From CAZVWV01 sp964631745 (GTDB lineage: Bacteria; Bdellovibrionota_C; UBA2361; JBGSMV01), in contig CAZVWV010000030.1 of the NCBI GenBank assembly GCA_964631745.1, positions 1 through 30,406 on the forward strand: 30,406 bases of DNA, written 5' to 3'. The stretch's first letter is position 1; each line of letters starts with the position of its first letter. Shown in pieces: positions 7,369 to 14,855 of the stretch. The position numbers were made by a program, and so were the translations under genes. A model generated the notes under the pieces. That model worked only from the letters and a program-made list of their open reading frames with translations, was not told the DNA's origin and ran no database searches.

Positions 7369-8385
7369 CTAGAAACTATAGGAGATGCCCAAAATATACC
7401 GAGTGCCAGGCACCAATTGATGCCCAGAATTCTCAATATTAGCAGGGAAATGCACGCCCCCATCAAAAGAGAAGTCCCCCATTTGGTACGCAAGCACCGG
7501 ACCTAAAAAGGTGGCAGTGATAGATGTGTCGCCGTCTTTAACCCCGGCCAGCTCATCTTTGCCCTTGTGCTCCCCCGAATAGGCCAGCCCGACAGAGAGA
7601 GATTTTCCCTCTTCAGAATACGCCACGAAGCTAGGGACTACTTCCCATGTAAGGTCATCAGCGTAGCGATAGTCATGATCTCCCTCAGTTCGGAAGGTAT
7701 ACCCAAGATTCGCCCTAACTAAAAAACGGTCCTGACCAGCACTAACACCCAATCCAATCGGAAAATCCCAAGAGCCGCTACCCAACGCTAGATCGTGCGG
7801 ATGTATGGCGGACATCGGCTCATCACCATGGTAAGGCACGATGCGCCGCATCATGGAGGCATTCGTCATAGCAGGCATCTCGTCTGAGTGACCAGCTTCC
7901 GTATGGTTCTCTTTCAGGCGCTCGCTATCCCCGGTTGGGATTTTAAGCCCAAAATACGGAATTAGCGCTAAATACTGAGCGCCCTCACCCGCTCTTAGCG
8001 CTTCAACCCTAAAGAGCAGAGTCGCGTCACCAATTCCACTTTCAGTGCCCCGCGAGATCTCTTCCTCACCTAACTGACGGAAGCGGCGGCTAATGTAAGG
8101 AAGGGTAAGGCTCAGACCAAAGGAATCGCTCAGGTCATACGAGCCTTGAAGTTGCGTGATGGAGCTCTCAAGTTTCTCCGGCCCAGCATTTTCCATGAAG
8201 TGCCCAGAATGCTGAATCTTATCTAGAGTGGTAAGTCTCTCACTCACCCCTACTCGCAGGCGGCCATCCACAAAGTTACTTTCATGAAAGGCTTGATGCA
8301 CACCGCACAGATCACAGGCCTGAGCGGGAGGCAAGTATACACCAGTACTAATAATCAAAAGAAACGCATAAATAGTTCTACGCAT
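7369..8385 (-). CDS. outer-membrane beta-barrel protein with CxxC start and His/Met-rich segment
   Basis: A 338-aa protein. Its signal peptide (MRRTIYAFLLIISTGVYLPPAQA) is followed directly by CDLCGVH. The rest alternates short amphipathic strands and turns and ends in an aromatic strand (YILGISYSF) with C-terminal Phe, the usual signal for outer-membrane barrel assembly. The layout resembles transporter-like barrels of the 'MetA-pathway of phenol degradation' type. Residues 161-197 hold five His and five Met, suggesting an extracellular metal-binding loop, perhaps for copper. The Cys pair at the mature N-terminus supports a redox or metal role but does not prove it. It lies 63 bp downstream of the small CHC protein gene on the same strand, a likely operon. 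Confidence 0.75.
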   Translation of the reverse strand: MRRTIYAFLLIISTGVYLPPAQACDLCGVHQAFHESNFVDGRLRVGVSERLTTLDKIQHSGHFMENAGPEKLESSITQLQGSYDLSDSFGLSLTLPYISRRFRQLGEEEISRGTESGIGDATLLFRVEALRAGEGAQYLALIPYFGLKIPTGDSERLKENHTEAGHSDEMPAMTNASMMRRIVPYHGDEPMSAIHPHDLALGSGSWDFPIGLGVSAGQDRFLVRANLGYTFRTEGDHDYRYADDLTWEVVPSFVAYSEEGKSLSVGLAYSGEHKGKDELAGVKDGDTSITATFLGPVLAYQMGDFSFDGGVHFPANIENSGHQLVPGTRYILGISYSF

Positions 8386-8448
8386 AGAAATCCCTATTTT
8401 GGAAATAATATAAATTTTAATTTTTAAATTTTTTGTCTGGCGAAGAGA

Positions 8449-8745
8449 TCAAAGTGCGCTGGGCGGCGCGCGATCGCGCTCAATGTCGAGCAGATCAAAG
8501 AAGTACATAAGCCGCGGGGCGAAAGTAACGGGAAGAAACTCGCTTTCTTGCGGCAACAAGTTGAAGGCCACTGCCACATCCATAAGCCCGCCCGCCAACT
8601 GCCGCAGTTCAGAGAACGGGCAGACCTGCGTGGTAGGCGCAACCGGAGCCGCCCGTTTTTTTTCGTGACAGTGACACGCGCTGGTGGGCACTTTGGAGAA
8701 GGTGCCGACAAAGAGGACTAAGCTGATTAAGAGAACTCTTAACAT
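8449..8745 (-). CDS. small secreted Cys/His protein
   Basis: About 98 aa from ATG 8745. I chose this start because it opens directly with a signal peptide (MLRVLLISLVLFVGTFS); a longer frame from 8844 would bury that segment. The mature part begins near ACHCHEKK (C24, H25, C26, H27), has a third Cys in VCPFSEL, and is otherwise helical. Such CHC clusters are typical of small periplasmic metal-binding proteins; it recalls the DUF2946-type proteins of copper loci, but I cannot confirm the family. No strong ribosome-binding site is visible. The barrel gene with its His/Met-rich loop follows on the same strand, so a joint role in metal handling is inferred. Confidence 0.6.
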   Translation of the reverse strand: MLRVLLISLVLFVGTFSKVPTSACHCHEKKRAAPVAPTTQVCPFSELRQLAGGLMDVAVAFNLLPQESEFLPVTFAPRLMYFFDLLDIERDRAPPSAL

Positions 8746-8906
8746 GCGTGCGGGGATCTTACCGCAGGGGGTGTTTGTCGCAAGGGGGAAGCTGGGAGAA
8801 TCTGGGAGAATCTGCGCCCTAGGATAATAAACGAAATATTGCATAAGGAGGTTGCGTAGGTTCTTCTCCTATGTCCGAATAGGAAGTGCGGAATCGCGAC
8901 CCCATT

Positions 8907-9704
8907 ATGCGCCTTGCTTGGATGACTGACATACACCTAAACTTTCTGGACTCCGAGGCTGTTACACGCTTTCTACGACGTGTCGCAAAGATGGAGGTGG
9001 ACCGACTCTTAATTGCTGGTGACATCGGCGAAGCTGATTCACTTCTCAACTATCTGAGCGCCATTCACGACCTTTGCCCGGTACCGATCTATTTCGTTCT
9101 CGGCAATCATGATTACTACCGAGGCTCGGTCGAATATCTAAGATCTAAGCTCCCTAGGTTTCTGGCGGCCAACCCGCGTCTTACTTGGCTCGGCGACTCG
9201 CCTGTCATCTCGTTAACTGACTCGACCGCGCTAATAGGACACGATTCCTGGGCAGATGGGCGACTAGGCGATTATGCGAAGAGCACGGTAGAACTAAATG
9301 ACTTCGCTTTGATCGGGGAATTTTTAGGATGCAGTAAATTTGATCGACTCTCAGTAATGCAGAAATTTGCCGAACAGGCCGCAAAGCACTTTGAAGTGAC
9401 ACTTCCACAGGCTTTAAGCAAGCACTCCCGGGTAATAATCGTTACTCATGTGCCGCCTTTCGAAGGGGCTACTTGGCACCGGGGTAAAATAAGCGCTCCA
9501 GATTGGCTACCTTTGTTTTCATGCAAAGTCGTTGGCGAAGTGTTGAGCTCAATTATGCAGCAACATCCTGAGAAGCAGGCAGTTGTGCTTTGCGGCCACA
9601 CACATAGCGGAGGTGAATATTACCCACTTCCTAACTTGCAAGTACTAACAGGCACAGCGCGTTACGGTCACCCAAAAATCCAGCAGCTGCTTACGATTGA
9701 CTAA
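8907..9704 (+). CDS. calcineurin-like metallophosphoesterase
   Basis: About 265 aa. All metal-ligand motifs of the calcineurin-like phosphoesterase fold are present: TDIHLN, AGDIGE, LGNHDYY, THVPP and CGHTHSGG. The protein therefore should bind a dinuclear metal centre and hydrolyse phosphoesters; the substrate is unknown. ATG 8907 starts exactly at the usual family N-terminus (MRLAWMTDIHLN), whereas a GTG at 8886 would add seven residues. Neither has a clear ribosome-binding site. A CCTAT/ATAGG inverted repeat lies at 8868-8883, just upstream. The gene points right, opposite to its neighbours, and stands alone at the left border of the accessory region. Confidence 0.9.
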   Translation: MRLAWMTDIHLNFLDSEAVTRFLRRVAKMEVDRLLIAGDIGEADSLLNYLSAIHDLCPVPIYFVLGNHDYYRGSVEYLRSKLPRFLAANPRLTWLGDSPVISLTDSTALIGHDSWADGRLGDYAKSTVELNDFALIGEFLGCSKFDRLSVMQKFAEQAAKHFEVTLPQALSKHSRVIIVTHVPPFEGATWHRGKISAPDWLPLFSCKVVGEVLSSIMQQHPEKQAVVLCGHTHSGGEYYPLPNLQVLTGTARYGHPKIQQLLTID

Positions 9705-9933
9705 TGCCCGCTATCAATTTACAAACACCGGCATGAAGTACTTCCATTTTTTTATTATCCGGAACTTCCTGATGTTGTTCGACAATTTTGGAATGTAACC
9801 TACTGCGATAAGGCGTAACATTAAGGAGCGACACTCTTTTTATCGCGCTTATATCTGATTTTGTTGGGGGCAAAATAGGTAATAGGTGCCTAGGATGAAG
9901 AGAGGATAGAAGCGAATAGCCTCAAAACCGCAT

Positions 9934-10881
9934 TCAAAGGCGCCCAGCGAAGCTCTGGATTCTTTCGATGATTTCCGCGAAGGACGGCTGCCCTCGAAAG
10001 TAGAGTCCGGAAGATCGACCGAGTCTATCGGCAAAACGATCTCTTATCTCTAAGTCAGGCATGCTGAAGGCTGCGTTTCTTGCTAGATCACGCTCGTCGG
10101 CTCTGCCAAAACGATCAGCTTTATGCTTGACGTACGCCTGCGTGCCAATAAAGTCCTGGACCCTCTTCTCGCCAAGCAGTTGATAAACATCATAATAGTG
10201 CCTGGTGAAATTCTGAACGGATCTGCCTGAAATCTCCTGGCGGTACTTTTTGGAAATCGCGGCCAGCTTCTCTACTAGCGTATATTCAGGGAGATAACAG
10301 GGAACGGCAAGAGCGCGATTGTCCTTAATCACAACCCCGGATTTGATGGCGTAATCGTAGGCCCATGAAGATATATCATGCGGCGCATTTGGCGTAGTGA
10401 CATCGAAACCAACCTCTAGGAGGATATTTGTTTTTAGCCCTGCAAGTGGCTCAAAGAGTGACCTATACCCAATCCTAAATCCCGCATTTCGCAAATCGTG
10501 ATCATCGAATTCCGGGTCTCTCTCAATCGAACTTGCATCAGCTACGTTTAGTAATCCGAGCAGCCAATTGAAATATGCTTCCCTACTTTTTCTATGCCTC
10601 GGTTTTACATGGTTCTTACCACTCGCGACACTCATGGTATTTGGTGGAAAGATCTTGATGTCCACATCCTCCGAAAATCGATTAATTATTCCCCAACCTT
10701 TAGAAAGCGAGGTGCCTCCCTTTAATTCGAATTTAAGTTCTGTATTTTGAAGCGCCCAAAGACAGTGCATGAGCCAGTAGTCCTTTTCGACCAATTGAGC
10801 GCGAATATTATTAACCTGAGCCAACTTCTCAATCAGCTCCGAAAAGTCTGCAATCTGATGAAGGAATACCGGCTCAGTCAT
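9934..10881 (-). CDS. AbiEii/AbiGii-type nucleotidyltransferase toxin
   Basis: About 315 aa of the AbiEii/AbiGii (DUF1814) family, the toxin of type IV-like toxin-antitoxin systems. The nucleotidyltransferase signature is present near residue 55: ELKGGTSLSKGW (GG-T/S loop), then RFSEDVDIKI with the paired metal-binding aspartates. The distal family motif YTLVEKLAAISKKYRQ, followed by HYYDVYQLL, is also intact. Family members transfer nucleotides to RNA, in studied cases tRNA, and arrest growth or abort phage infection. ATG 10881 is chosen over TTG 10890 because it overlaps the antitoxin stop by 8 bp (ATGACTGA), implying coupled translation. Beyond the stop, 9705-9933 shows no supportable gene. 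Confidence 0.92.
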   Translation of the reverse strand: MTEPVFLHQIADFSELIEKLAQVNNIRAQLVEKDYWLMHCLWALQNTELKFELKGGTSLSKGWGIINRFSEDVDIKIFPPNTMSVASGKNHVKPRHRKSREAYFNWLLGLLNVADASSIERDPEFDDHDLRNAGFRIGYRSLFEPLAGLKTNILLEVGFDVTTPNAPHDISSWAYDYAIKSGVVIKDNRALAVPCYLPEYTLVEKLAAISKKYRQEISGRSVQNFTRHYYDVYQLLGEKRVQDFIGTQAYVKHKADRFGRADERDLARNAAFSMPDLEIRDRFADRLGRSSGLYFRGQPSFAEIIERIQSFAGRL

Positions 10882-11464
10882 TGGCCACAAGCTCCCTTAG
10901 CATCCTTTGGGTTGAAACTTTTCCATATTCCTTTGCTAGTCGGGTTAATTCCTCATACGAGTACTCCTTTATTTTTCGTTTTAAAGAGATCCAGATACGA
11001 TCCGGCGGCTCCAAAAGATCGTCATAGTTATTAAGAAGATCAACGAATAGAAAAGTTTCTCGGACATCGACTTTTCGTGGGAAGTTAGGCGGACGCTTGA
11101 AGTAGTAGCGTTGTCCGTCAAGAATAAATCTTCCAACTCGCTTTCGATTGTAGACAAGGGCCTCATTTGTTAACTGAGTCAATCCGACCTCCATCCCGTT
11201 AAAAACATCTAGAGATGTTATTAAAAAATCATCACTTTTTAAGAACGCTCGCACCACTTCATTTGGTTTTGTCGGAAGCGGGCCAAACCGCGACATCTTT
11301 GGGCGATAATAGAGTCCAGCGCCCGCCTTTTTGACTATTTTCTTGCTCAGAAGGCTTTTCAAATCTCGATCGACGGAAGTTGAAAATGCTGCAAGTTCCT
11401 CGCGACGGTATACGACGCCCTCTTTCAAATTCTGATATAGCTTCTCAGAGCTTTTGAATCTCAT
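10874..11464 (-). CDS. AbiEi-type antitoxin / DUF6088-like regulator
   Basis: About 196 aa from ATG 11464. A short N-terminal winged-helix-like region (residues ~3-45, YQNLKEGVVYRREELAAF then LLSKKIVKKAGAGLYY) matches AbiEi-type antitoxins, which bind their promoter and counteract the nucleotidyltransferase. The C-terminal part is a mixed alpha/beta domain ending in a Lys-rich helix (EYSYEELTRLAKEYGKV). I start at ATG 11464 and not 12 codons upstream, because the promoter elements occupy that upstream stretch. The promoter places the transcription start on or next to this ATG. The 3' end overlaps the toxin gene by 8 bp. Confidence 0.85.
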   Translation of the reverse strand: MRFKSSEKLYQNLKEGVVYRREELAAFSTSVDRDLKSLLSKKIVKKAGAGLYYRPKMSRFGPLPTKPNEVVRAFLKSDDFLITSLDVFNGMEVGLTQLTNEALVYNRKRVGRFILDGQRYYFKRPPNFPRKVDVRETFLFVDLLNNYDDLLEPPDRIWISLKRKIKEYSYEELTRLAKEYGKVSTQRMLRELVAND

Positions 11465-11471
11465 AAGTGTA

Positions 11472-11500
11472 ATTTTAGCAGGATAAACAATCTTTTGCAA
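11472..11500 (-). promoter_or_regulatory. promoter of the AbiE-type operon, predicting a leaderless mRNA
   Basis: On the leftward strand TTGCAA (11495-11500) and TAAAAT (11472-11477) are 17 bp apart. Seven bases separate TAAAAT from the antitoxin ATG, so the usual start point falls at the A of the start codon. There is no Shine-Dalgarno sequence. Autoregulation by the antitoxin is expected from the family, but no obvious operator repeat is seen. Confidence 0.6.
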
Positions 11501-11630
11501 GATTATTTAGTAAGTATTCATGCAGTCTGCGGGATAACTATTTAATACCATTAGTATAATATACCTAAACACATAGGGGGTCGGCTCAGGGGGAATTTGT
11601 AATCATCAGGGTCTTGTGAAAGTTGATAGG

Positions 11631-11677
11631 CTCACCGACATTAATTTGGTGAGGCTGTATTGGTTCGGCCAGTGGCC
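11631..11677 (-). terminator. two adjacent hairpins after the 193-aa phosphoesterase gene
   Basis: CTCACC / GGTGAG (11631-11636, 11648-11653) and GGCCA-g-TGGCC (11667-11677) are perfect inverted repeats. They lie between the phosphoesterase stop and the AbiE promoter. Neither has a proper T run in the leftward direction, so a terminator role is only a suggestion. The rest of 11501-11708 shows no gene. Confidence 0.3.
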
Positions 11678-11708
11678 TTGAAAAATAGCTGAAATTAATT
11701 GACGCCAC

Positions 11709-12290
11709 TTAGGGATTATTTCCGATTACATCTTTTCTTGACTCCGTATTAACGGGTAGCGCTCTACCAGTCCACCCCCTCTCGACCATTCTGGTCTTTA
11801 TCGTTTGCAAAGCCACCGGCATAAACTCCCAAGAGTCCACTCCAACATCGAGCGCTAGCACATCCTGCGGCAAGTTAAGCCGCCCGTGCGAATGGCCGTA
11901 AAGATGCCAAGCTCCGTGATGATGCCTATCCCAGATACGCATAGCGTAATGCATGAGCGCAATCATTACGCCTCCGTCTAGCTTAAGGAAATGGTAATCC
12001 TTGATCCACTCGAAGCGATCGCGGCAAAGTTTATGCTCGGCCGCGCGGTCGTGATTACCTCGGATAAGATAGATTCTGCCGTTTAGCCTATCTAGAATTT
12101 CGCGGGTGCGCTCGGGCCGGAGCATCGATACGTCACCAAGGTGATAAACTGAATCTGTAGGATTAACTGCGCGGTTCCAGTTCGTAATTAAGGCTTCGTT
12201 CATCTCGTTAACATCTGCAAACGGCCGCTTGTCGTAACGCAGTATGTTCGAGTGTCCGAAGTGGGTATCCGCTGTAAAATAGAGGGTCAT
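11709..12290 (-). CDS. metallophosphoesterase (small phosphohydrolase type)
   Basis: A 193-aa calcineurin-like phosphoesterase with the full motif set: TADTHFGH at the N-terminus, HLGDVSM, RGNHD, MHYAMRIWD and YGHSHGRL. The compact length and the opening TLYFTADTHFGHSNI match the small stand-alone phosphohydrolases common in both chromosomes and phages; the substrate is not known. ATG 12290 has a good AAGGA site 5 bp upstream and a TATAAT at 12307-12312. The matching -35 position falls inside the left edge of the first transposase-derived repeat, so the insertion may have replaced part of its promoter. No sequence similarity to the other phosphoesterase at 8907 is apparent beyond the shared motifs. 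Confidence 0.9.
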   Translation of the reverse strand: MTLYFTADTHFGHSNILRYDKRPFADVNEMNEALITNWNRAVNPTDSVYHLGDVSMLRPERTREILDRLNGRIYLIRGNHDRAAEHKLCRDRFEWIKDYHFLKLDGGVMIALMHYAMRIWDRHHHGAWHLYGHSHGRLNLPQDVLALDVGVDSWEFMPVALQTIKTRMVERGWTGRALPVNTESRKDVIGNNP

Positions 12291-12317
12291 AAAATTCCTT
12301 TGCGGTATTATATAACG

Positions 12318-12425
12318 TTAGCCGATTCTAGAGCCATCCTCTATAGCCCACCGTAATCCTTCCTCGGTTCTGAAGGAGACCATGAGGGTCGTGCCGTTTA
12401 GGAACAGTTTTCGATGCGATGGCAT
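12318..12425 (-). pseudogene. REP-associated transposase N-terminal fragment, copy 1
   Basis: The leftward frame reads MPSHRKLFLNGTTLMVSFRT, then EEGL, the same start as the fragments in the other two repeats. It then diverges into RWAIEDGSRIG and stops after 35 aa. The HUH and catalytic Tyr parts of a Y1 transposase are absent. It is not expected to be functional. Confidence 0.55.
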
Positions 12426-12523
12426 GGGGCGATACTCGGATATGTTAAACCCTATAATAATGTATCGTGAATTATTTTTTAGAGTTGCCGGTTTTGTAAA
12501 AAAAGTAGGGTGGCTCGAGCCGG
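12324..12523 (-). mobile_element. transposase-derived repeat, copy R1
   Basis: A ~200-bp copy of the repeat also found at 15798-16044 and 16528-16793, all in the same orientation. The shared core runs from about TTCGGTTCTGAAGGAGACC to AAAAAAAGTAGGGTGGCTC. The left end (CTAGAGCCATCCT) and the right end (AGGGTGGCTCGAG) form imperfect terminal inverted repeats. Relative to R2, about 45 bp are missing near the left end. It lies 33 bp upstream of the phosphoesterase start and 60 bp from the M29 peptidase stop. Confidence 0.75.
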
Positions 12524-12583
12524 ACTCTTATTCGGGCTATCTTATCTCTAGGTGGGCTATATCACAAAGTTTAGCACTCTGAA

Positions 12584-14038
12584 TCAAACATATCCCTTTG
12601 GGTACCGCTCATTCCACCACTCGGGTCGGCTCTCTAGTGCCAGAGCACCCCAACCTTCATTCAACACTTCACAGCCCGGGACCAACCAGTTGCCATCGAG
12701 TTGAACTGTTTCACGCTCATCGCCTTCGGTGTCATAGATCAGCTCCATGTTTCCGCCTTTACCTCTCAAAAGCGTTGTGACATCCCAGTGAACACCTGAT
12801 TTGCTGTTATTACCATTCTGCAACGCTACTGGCTCGCCGTCGTAGGTGGTATAACTGTAACAAGAGCCAAGTGCCACATGAAAACTACCACCAAATTTTT
12901 CTACAAGTAGTGGGTTAATCATATGCCTTCTTAAGTGTGGATTAGTTCCAATGCCAATTTCACCCAGATACCGAGAGCCCTCACCGTTTCCATTATCTGA
13001 AAAGATTATATCTGCGAGATCTTCTCGGCCAACACGGGCATCAAACGAAGCTATTCGACCCTGCTCGAAAACAAGTGTAAGATCCTCCATTATTCCACTA
13101 GCACGAAATTGGAATCTTCCTTTTGCTACTATTGTACCATTAACACCTTCTCGTAACGGCGAACTGAATATCTCTGAGCCAGGCAGATTTTTTAGTACCA
13201 CACTATTGGCAAAAGTTTGTCCTGTGATGTCGAGTGTGACATCTGTGCCGTCATTATTGGTAATGCGTATCGCACGCGCGCGATCGAACTTTTCCTTCAG
13301 CAAGCCTTGAGCTGCTTTTATTTCCGCCCAGGGCTGATTGCAGGCCTCCAAAAACAATGTCATGTAGCCCTGATGATCCATCCCGTCCAGTGCTGCATCG
13401 CTGGCAGTTGGTAAAATGGTGACGATATAATGTAGATCGCCGCTTCTTAGTCGTTGCACCATAGGAGCCATGAGCGTTGCCAATTGACTGCTCTTCGCGC
13501 TATCGGCAAATTCCTTTATCCCAGAATCTGGATTGGTGATTACTCGCAGCGTCCTATTTACGCCATCATATAACTCCAAACGAGCATGCGCTAAAGTAGC
13601 TAAGGGAGAAAGGCCATCACCTTGCGCTTGATCCGAAAGATACTTTGCAAAAATTGCTTCACGGGCGAAATTGCGAAAATCAAATCTTACCCGCACACTT
13701 TCCCTATCACATATTCTTAAGACCTCTTCCAATACCCCAAGAGTTTCGCGAGTGCCTTCAACCACCATTAAGTCACCTGGTGTGGCCCGCGAGGATTCAA
13801 ATAACTGTTCAGCGATAGCTCGTGCATGCTCTGGCGGAACTGGCAACGGCCGATGCTGATCCCACGGTCCCTCCCCTTTCTCTTCCAGTGCTGCCAGTAA
13901 TGCTGGCATGCCACTAACATTCAACAAACTCTCAATTGAGCTGCGCTTGTCCTGTTCCGCACGTATGATTCGCTCTCGAAAAGAAACTTCTGGTGTCGGC
14001 ACTGGGGTTGAGGCTGTAGGACCATCTAATGGTGGCAT
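12584..14038 (-). CDS. M29-family aminopeptidase
   Basis: A 484-aa metallopeptidase of family M29 (aminopeptidase T/S/AmpS type, usually ~410 aa). All expected metal-ligand and catalytic positions can be placed: Glu289 in NLPGSEIF, Glu360 in LGEIGIGTN, His387 in FHVALG, Tyr394 in GSCYSY, and His417/Asp419 in VHWD. Family enzymes are cytoplasmic dimers that remove N-terminal residues from peptides using two divalent metals. The protein is longer than usual because of a Pro-rich, disordered-looking N-terminus and a ~100-residue helical region before the barrel. ATG 14038 has GAGGAG 7 bp upstream. It lies between repeat copies R1 and R2. Confidence 0.88.
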   Translation of the reverse strand: MPPLDGPTASTPVPTPEVSFRERIIRAEQDKRSSIESLLNVSGMPALLAALEEKGEGPWDQHRPLPVPPEHARAIAEQLFESSRATPGDLMVVEGTRETLGVLEEVLRICDRESVRVRFDFRNFAREAIFAKYLSDQAQGDGLSPLATLAHARLELYDGVNRTLRVITNPDSGIKEFADSAKSSQLATLMAPMVQRLRSGDLHYIVTILPTASDAALDGMDHQGYMTLFLEACNQPWAEIKAAQGLLKEKFDRARAIRITNNDGTDVTLDITGQTFANSVVLKNLPGSEIFSSPLREGVNGTIVAKGRFQFRASGIMEDLTLVFEQGRIASFDARVGREDLADIIFSDNGNGEGSRYLGEIGIGTNPHLRRHMINPLLVEKFGGSFHVALGSCYSYTTYDGEPVALQNGNNSKSGVHWDVTTLLRGKGGNMELIYDTEGDERETVQLDGNWLVPGCEVLNEGWGALALESRPEWWNERYPKGYV

Positions 14039-14105
14039 AAAAGGACTCCTCGAACTGATAAGTGATAAAAACGCACTATAGAAACAATGTTTCTACTAGT
14101 CAAGC

Positions 14106-14462
14106 TTGGTAATAATAGAAAAAGCGGCCCGCAAGCGACAGGCCTGGTCAGAAATCGAAGTGCTTTACCAAAGCGAATGGGTACAGTTATTAGACTATGA
14201 CTGGCCGAAAGATTCATCGCGGCCAGTAGCGGGTGTAGTAGCTGCATATGCGACATCAAAGGATGAGCTTCTTGAACACTCCGTCTCTTGCCTCGGACAC
14301 CGGAACCGAATCGTTTGCGTTGCCGATCCTAAACAGCACGTGGAGATAATTTTTTGGGCAAATTTGCATCAATGGCAAAATCCTGAATTGTTTGGATTGC
14401 ACAAGAGGAAATTTTCAGAATTAATTCCTGTTAGGAAGCAAAAGAATAAAAATAAGTCATAG
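14106..14462 (+). CDS. small 'WxEIExLY' protein, paralogue 1
   Basis: About 118 aa, starting at TTG 14106 (no ATG is available before the conserved part, and no ribosome-binding site is evident). Residues 12-55, beginning WSEIEVLYQSEWVQLLDYDW and continuing through VAGVVAAYATSKDELLEH, align well with the 90-aa protein encoded leftward at 16193-16465. The shared pattern is W.EIE.LY..EWV.L.DYDWP, then a Pro/Gly turn, then A.(S/T)K.EL. This resembles the small DUF5678-like proteins often found beside retropepsin-like proteases; that association is recollected, not searched. The C-terminus is unrelated to its paralogue and very basic (KQKNKNKS). No protease gene accompanies this copy. Confidence 0.7.
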   Translation: MVIIEKAARKRQAWSEIEVLYQSEWVQLLDYDWPKDSSRPVAGVVAAYATSKDELLEHSVSCLGHRNRIVCVADPKQHVEIIFWANLHQWQNPELFGLHKRKFSELIPVRKQKNKNKS

Positions 14463-14501
14463 CTGCCGACACATAAAAGTTAACTTTTGACAGGTGCGCA
14501 A

Positions 14502-14846
14502 TTAGAACTGATTCGAAGCTTCGTCTAAGCTAGTTTCTGTTGCGATCAAATCAGGCCTGACGTGTTCGGTAGGATCGCTACGGGAGTCTCGAACCAACGT
14601 CAACATCGCTTGGATAGCTTGATTAGCATTGGTCCAATCCAGCTCAACGCCTTTATTCTTAAACTCCTCGCTAAGCGAAATGAGACTATGAGCGAAGGCT
14701 CGGGAAAGAGCTTGTATATCGGTAAAATCAATCTGTATAGCGTTCCCGTTGGAAACACTAGACAAGTGCTCGCGTAGTACTTCATCTACAGCTCGAATAA
14801 GAACCGAATCTGCTTTTAGAATATCTTTGAGAATCACACTCGCCAT
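14502..14846 (-). CDS. STAS-like (DUF4325-type) protein
   Basis: A 114-aa protein. The segment GNAIQIDFTDIQALSRAFAHSL (residues 34-55) is the hallmark of STAS-like DUF4325 proteins, a fold related to anti-sigma-factor antagonists. Ser48 sits near the position where SpoIIAA-type proteins are phosphorylated. The N-terminal half is helical, and the C-terminal tail after about 90 is polar and probably disordered. It follows the ATPase gene after 9 bp on the same strand, and the combination suggests a kinase/phospho-switch pair. DUF4325 function is poorly established, so a regulatory role is inference from fold and neighbour. Confidence 0.75.
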   Translation of the reverse strand: MASVILKDILKADSVLIRAVDEVLREHLSSVSNGNAIQIDFTDIQALSRAFAHSLISLSEEFKNKGVELDWTNANQAIQAMLTLVRDSRSDPTEHVRPDLIATETSLDEASNQF

Positions 14847-14855
14847 AGAATCATT

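Noticed and set aside
9691..9873. A leftward 60-aa frame between the phosphoesterase and the AbiEii-type gene
   Set aside because: It starts at TTG with no ribosome-binding site, overlaps the end of the phosphoesterase gene, and shows no recognisable motif; at best a decayed remnant.
11530..11700. A small RNA starting after the TATAAT-like sequence near 11555 on the rightward strand
   Set aside because: No -35 element and no clear terminator with a T run; hairpins alone are insufficient.
12382..12582. A rightward frame (VVPFRNSFR...YSDMLNPIIMYRELFF) conserved in all three repeat copies, which looks like a conserved small protein
   Set aside because: Conservation is explained by DNA-level repeat identity; the frame is antisense to the transposase start and its leader, and it has different ends in each copy.
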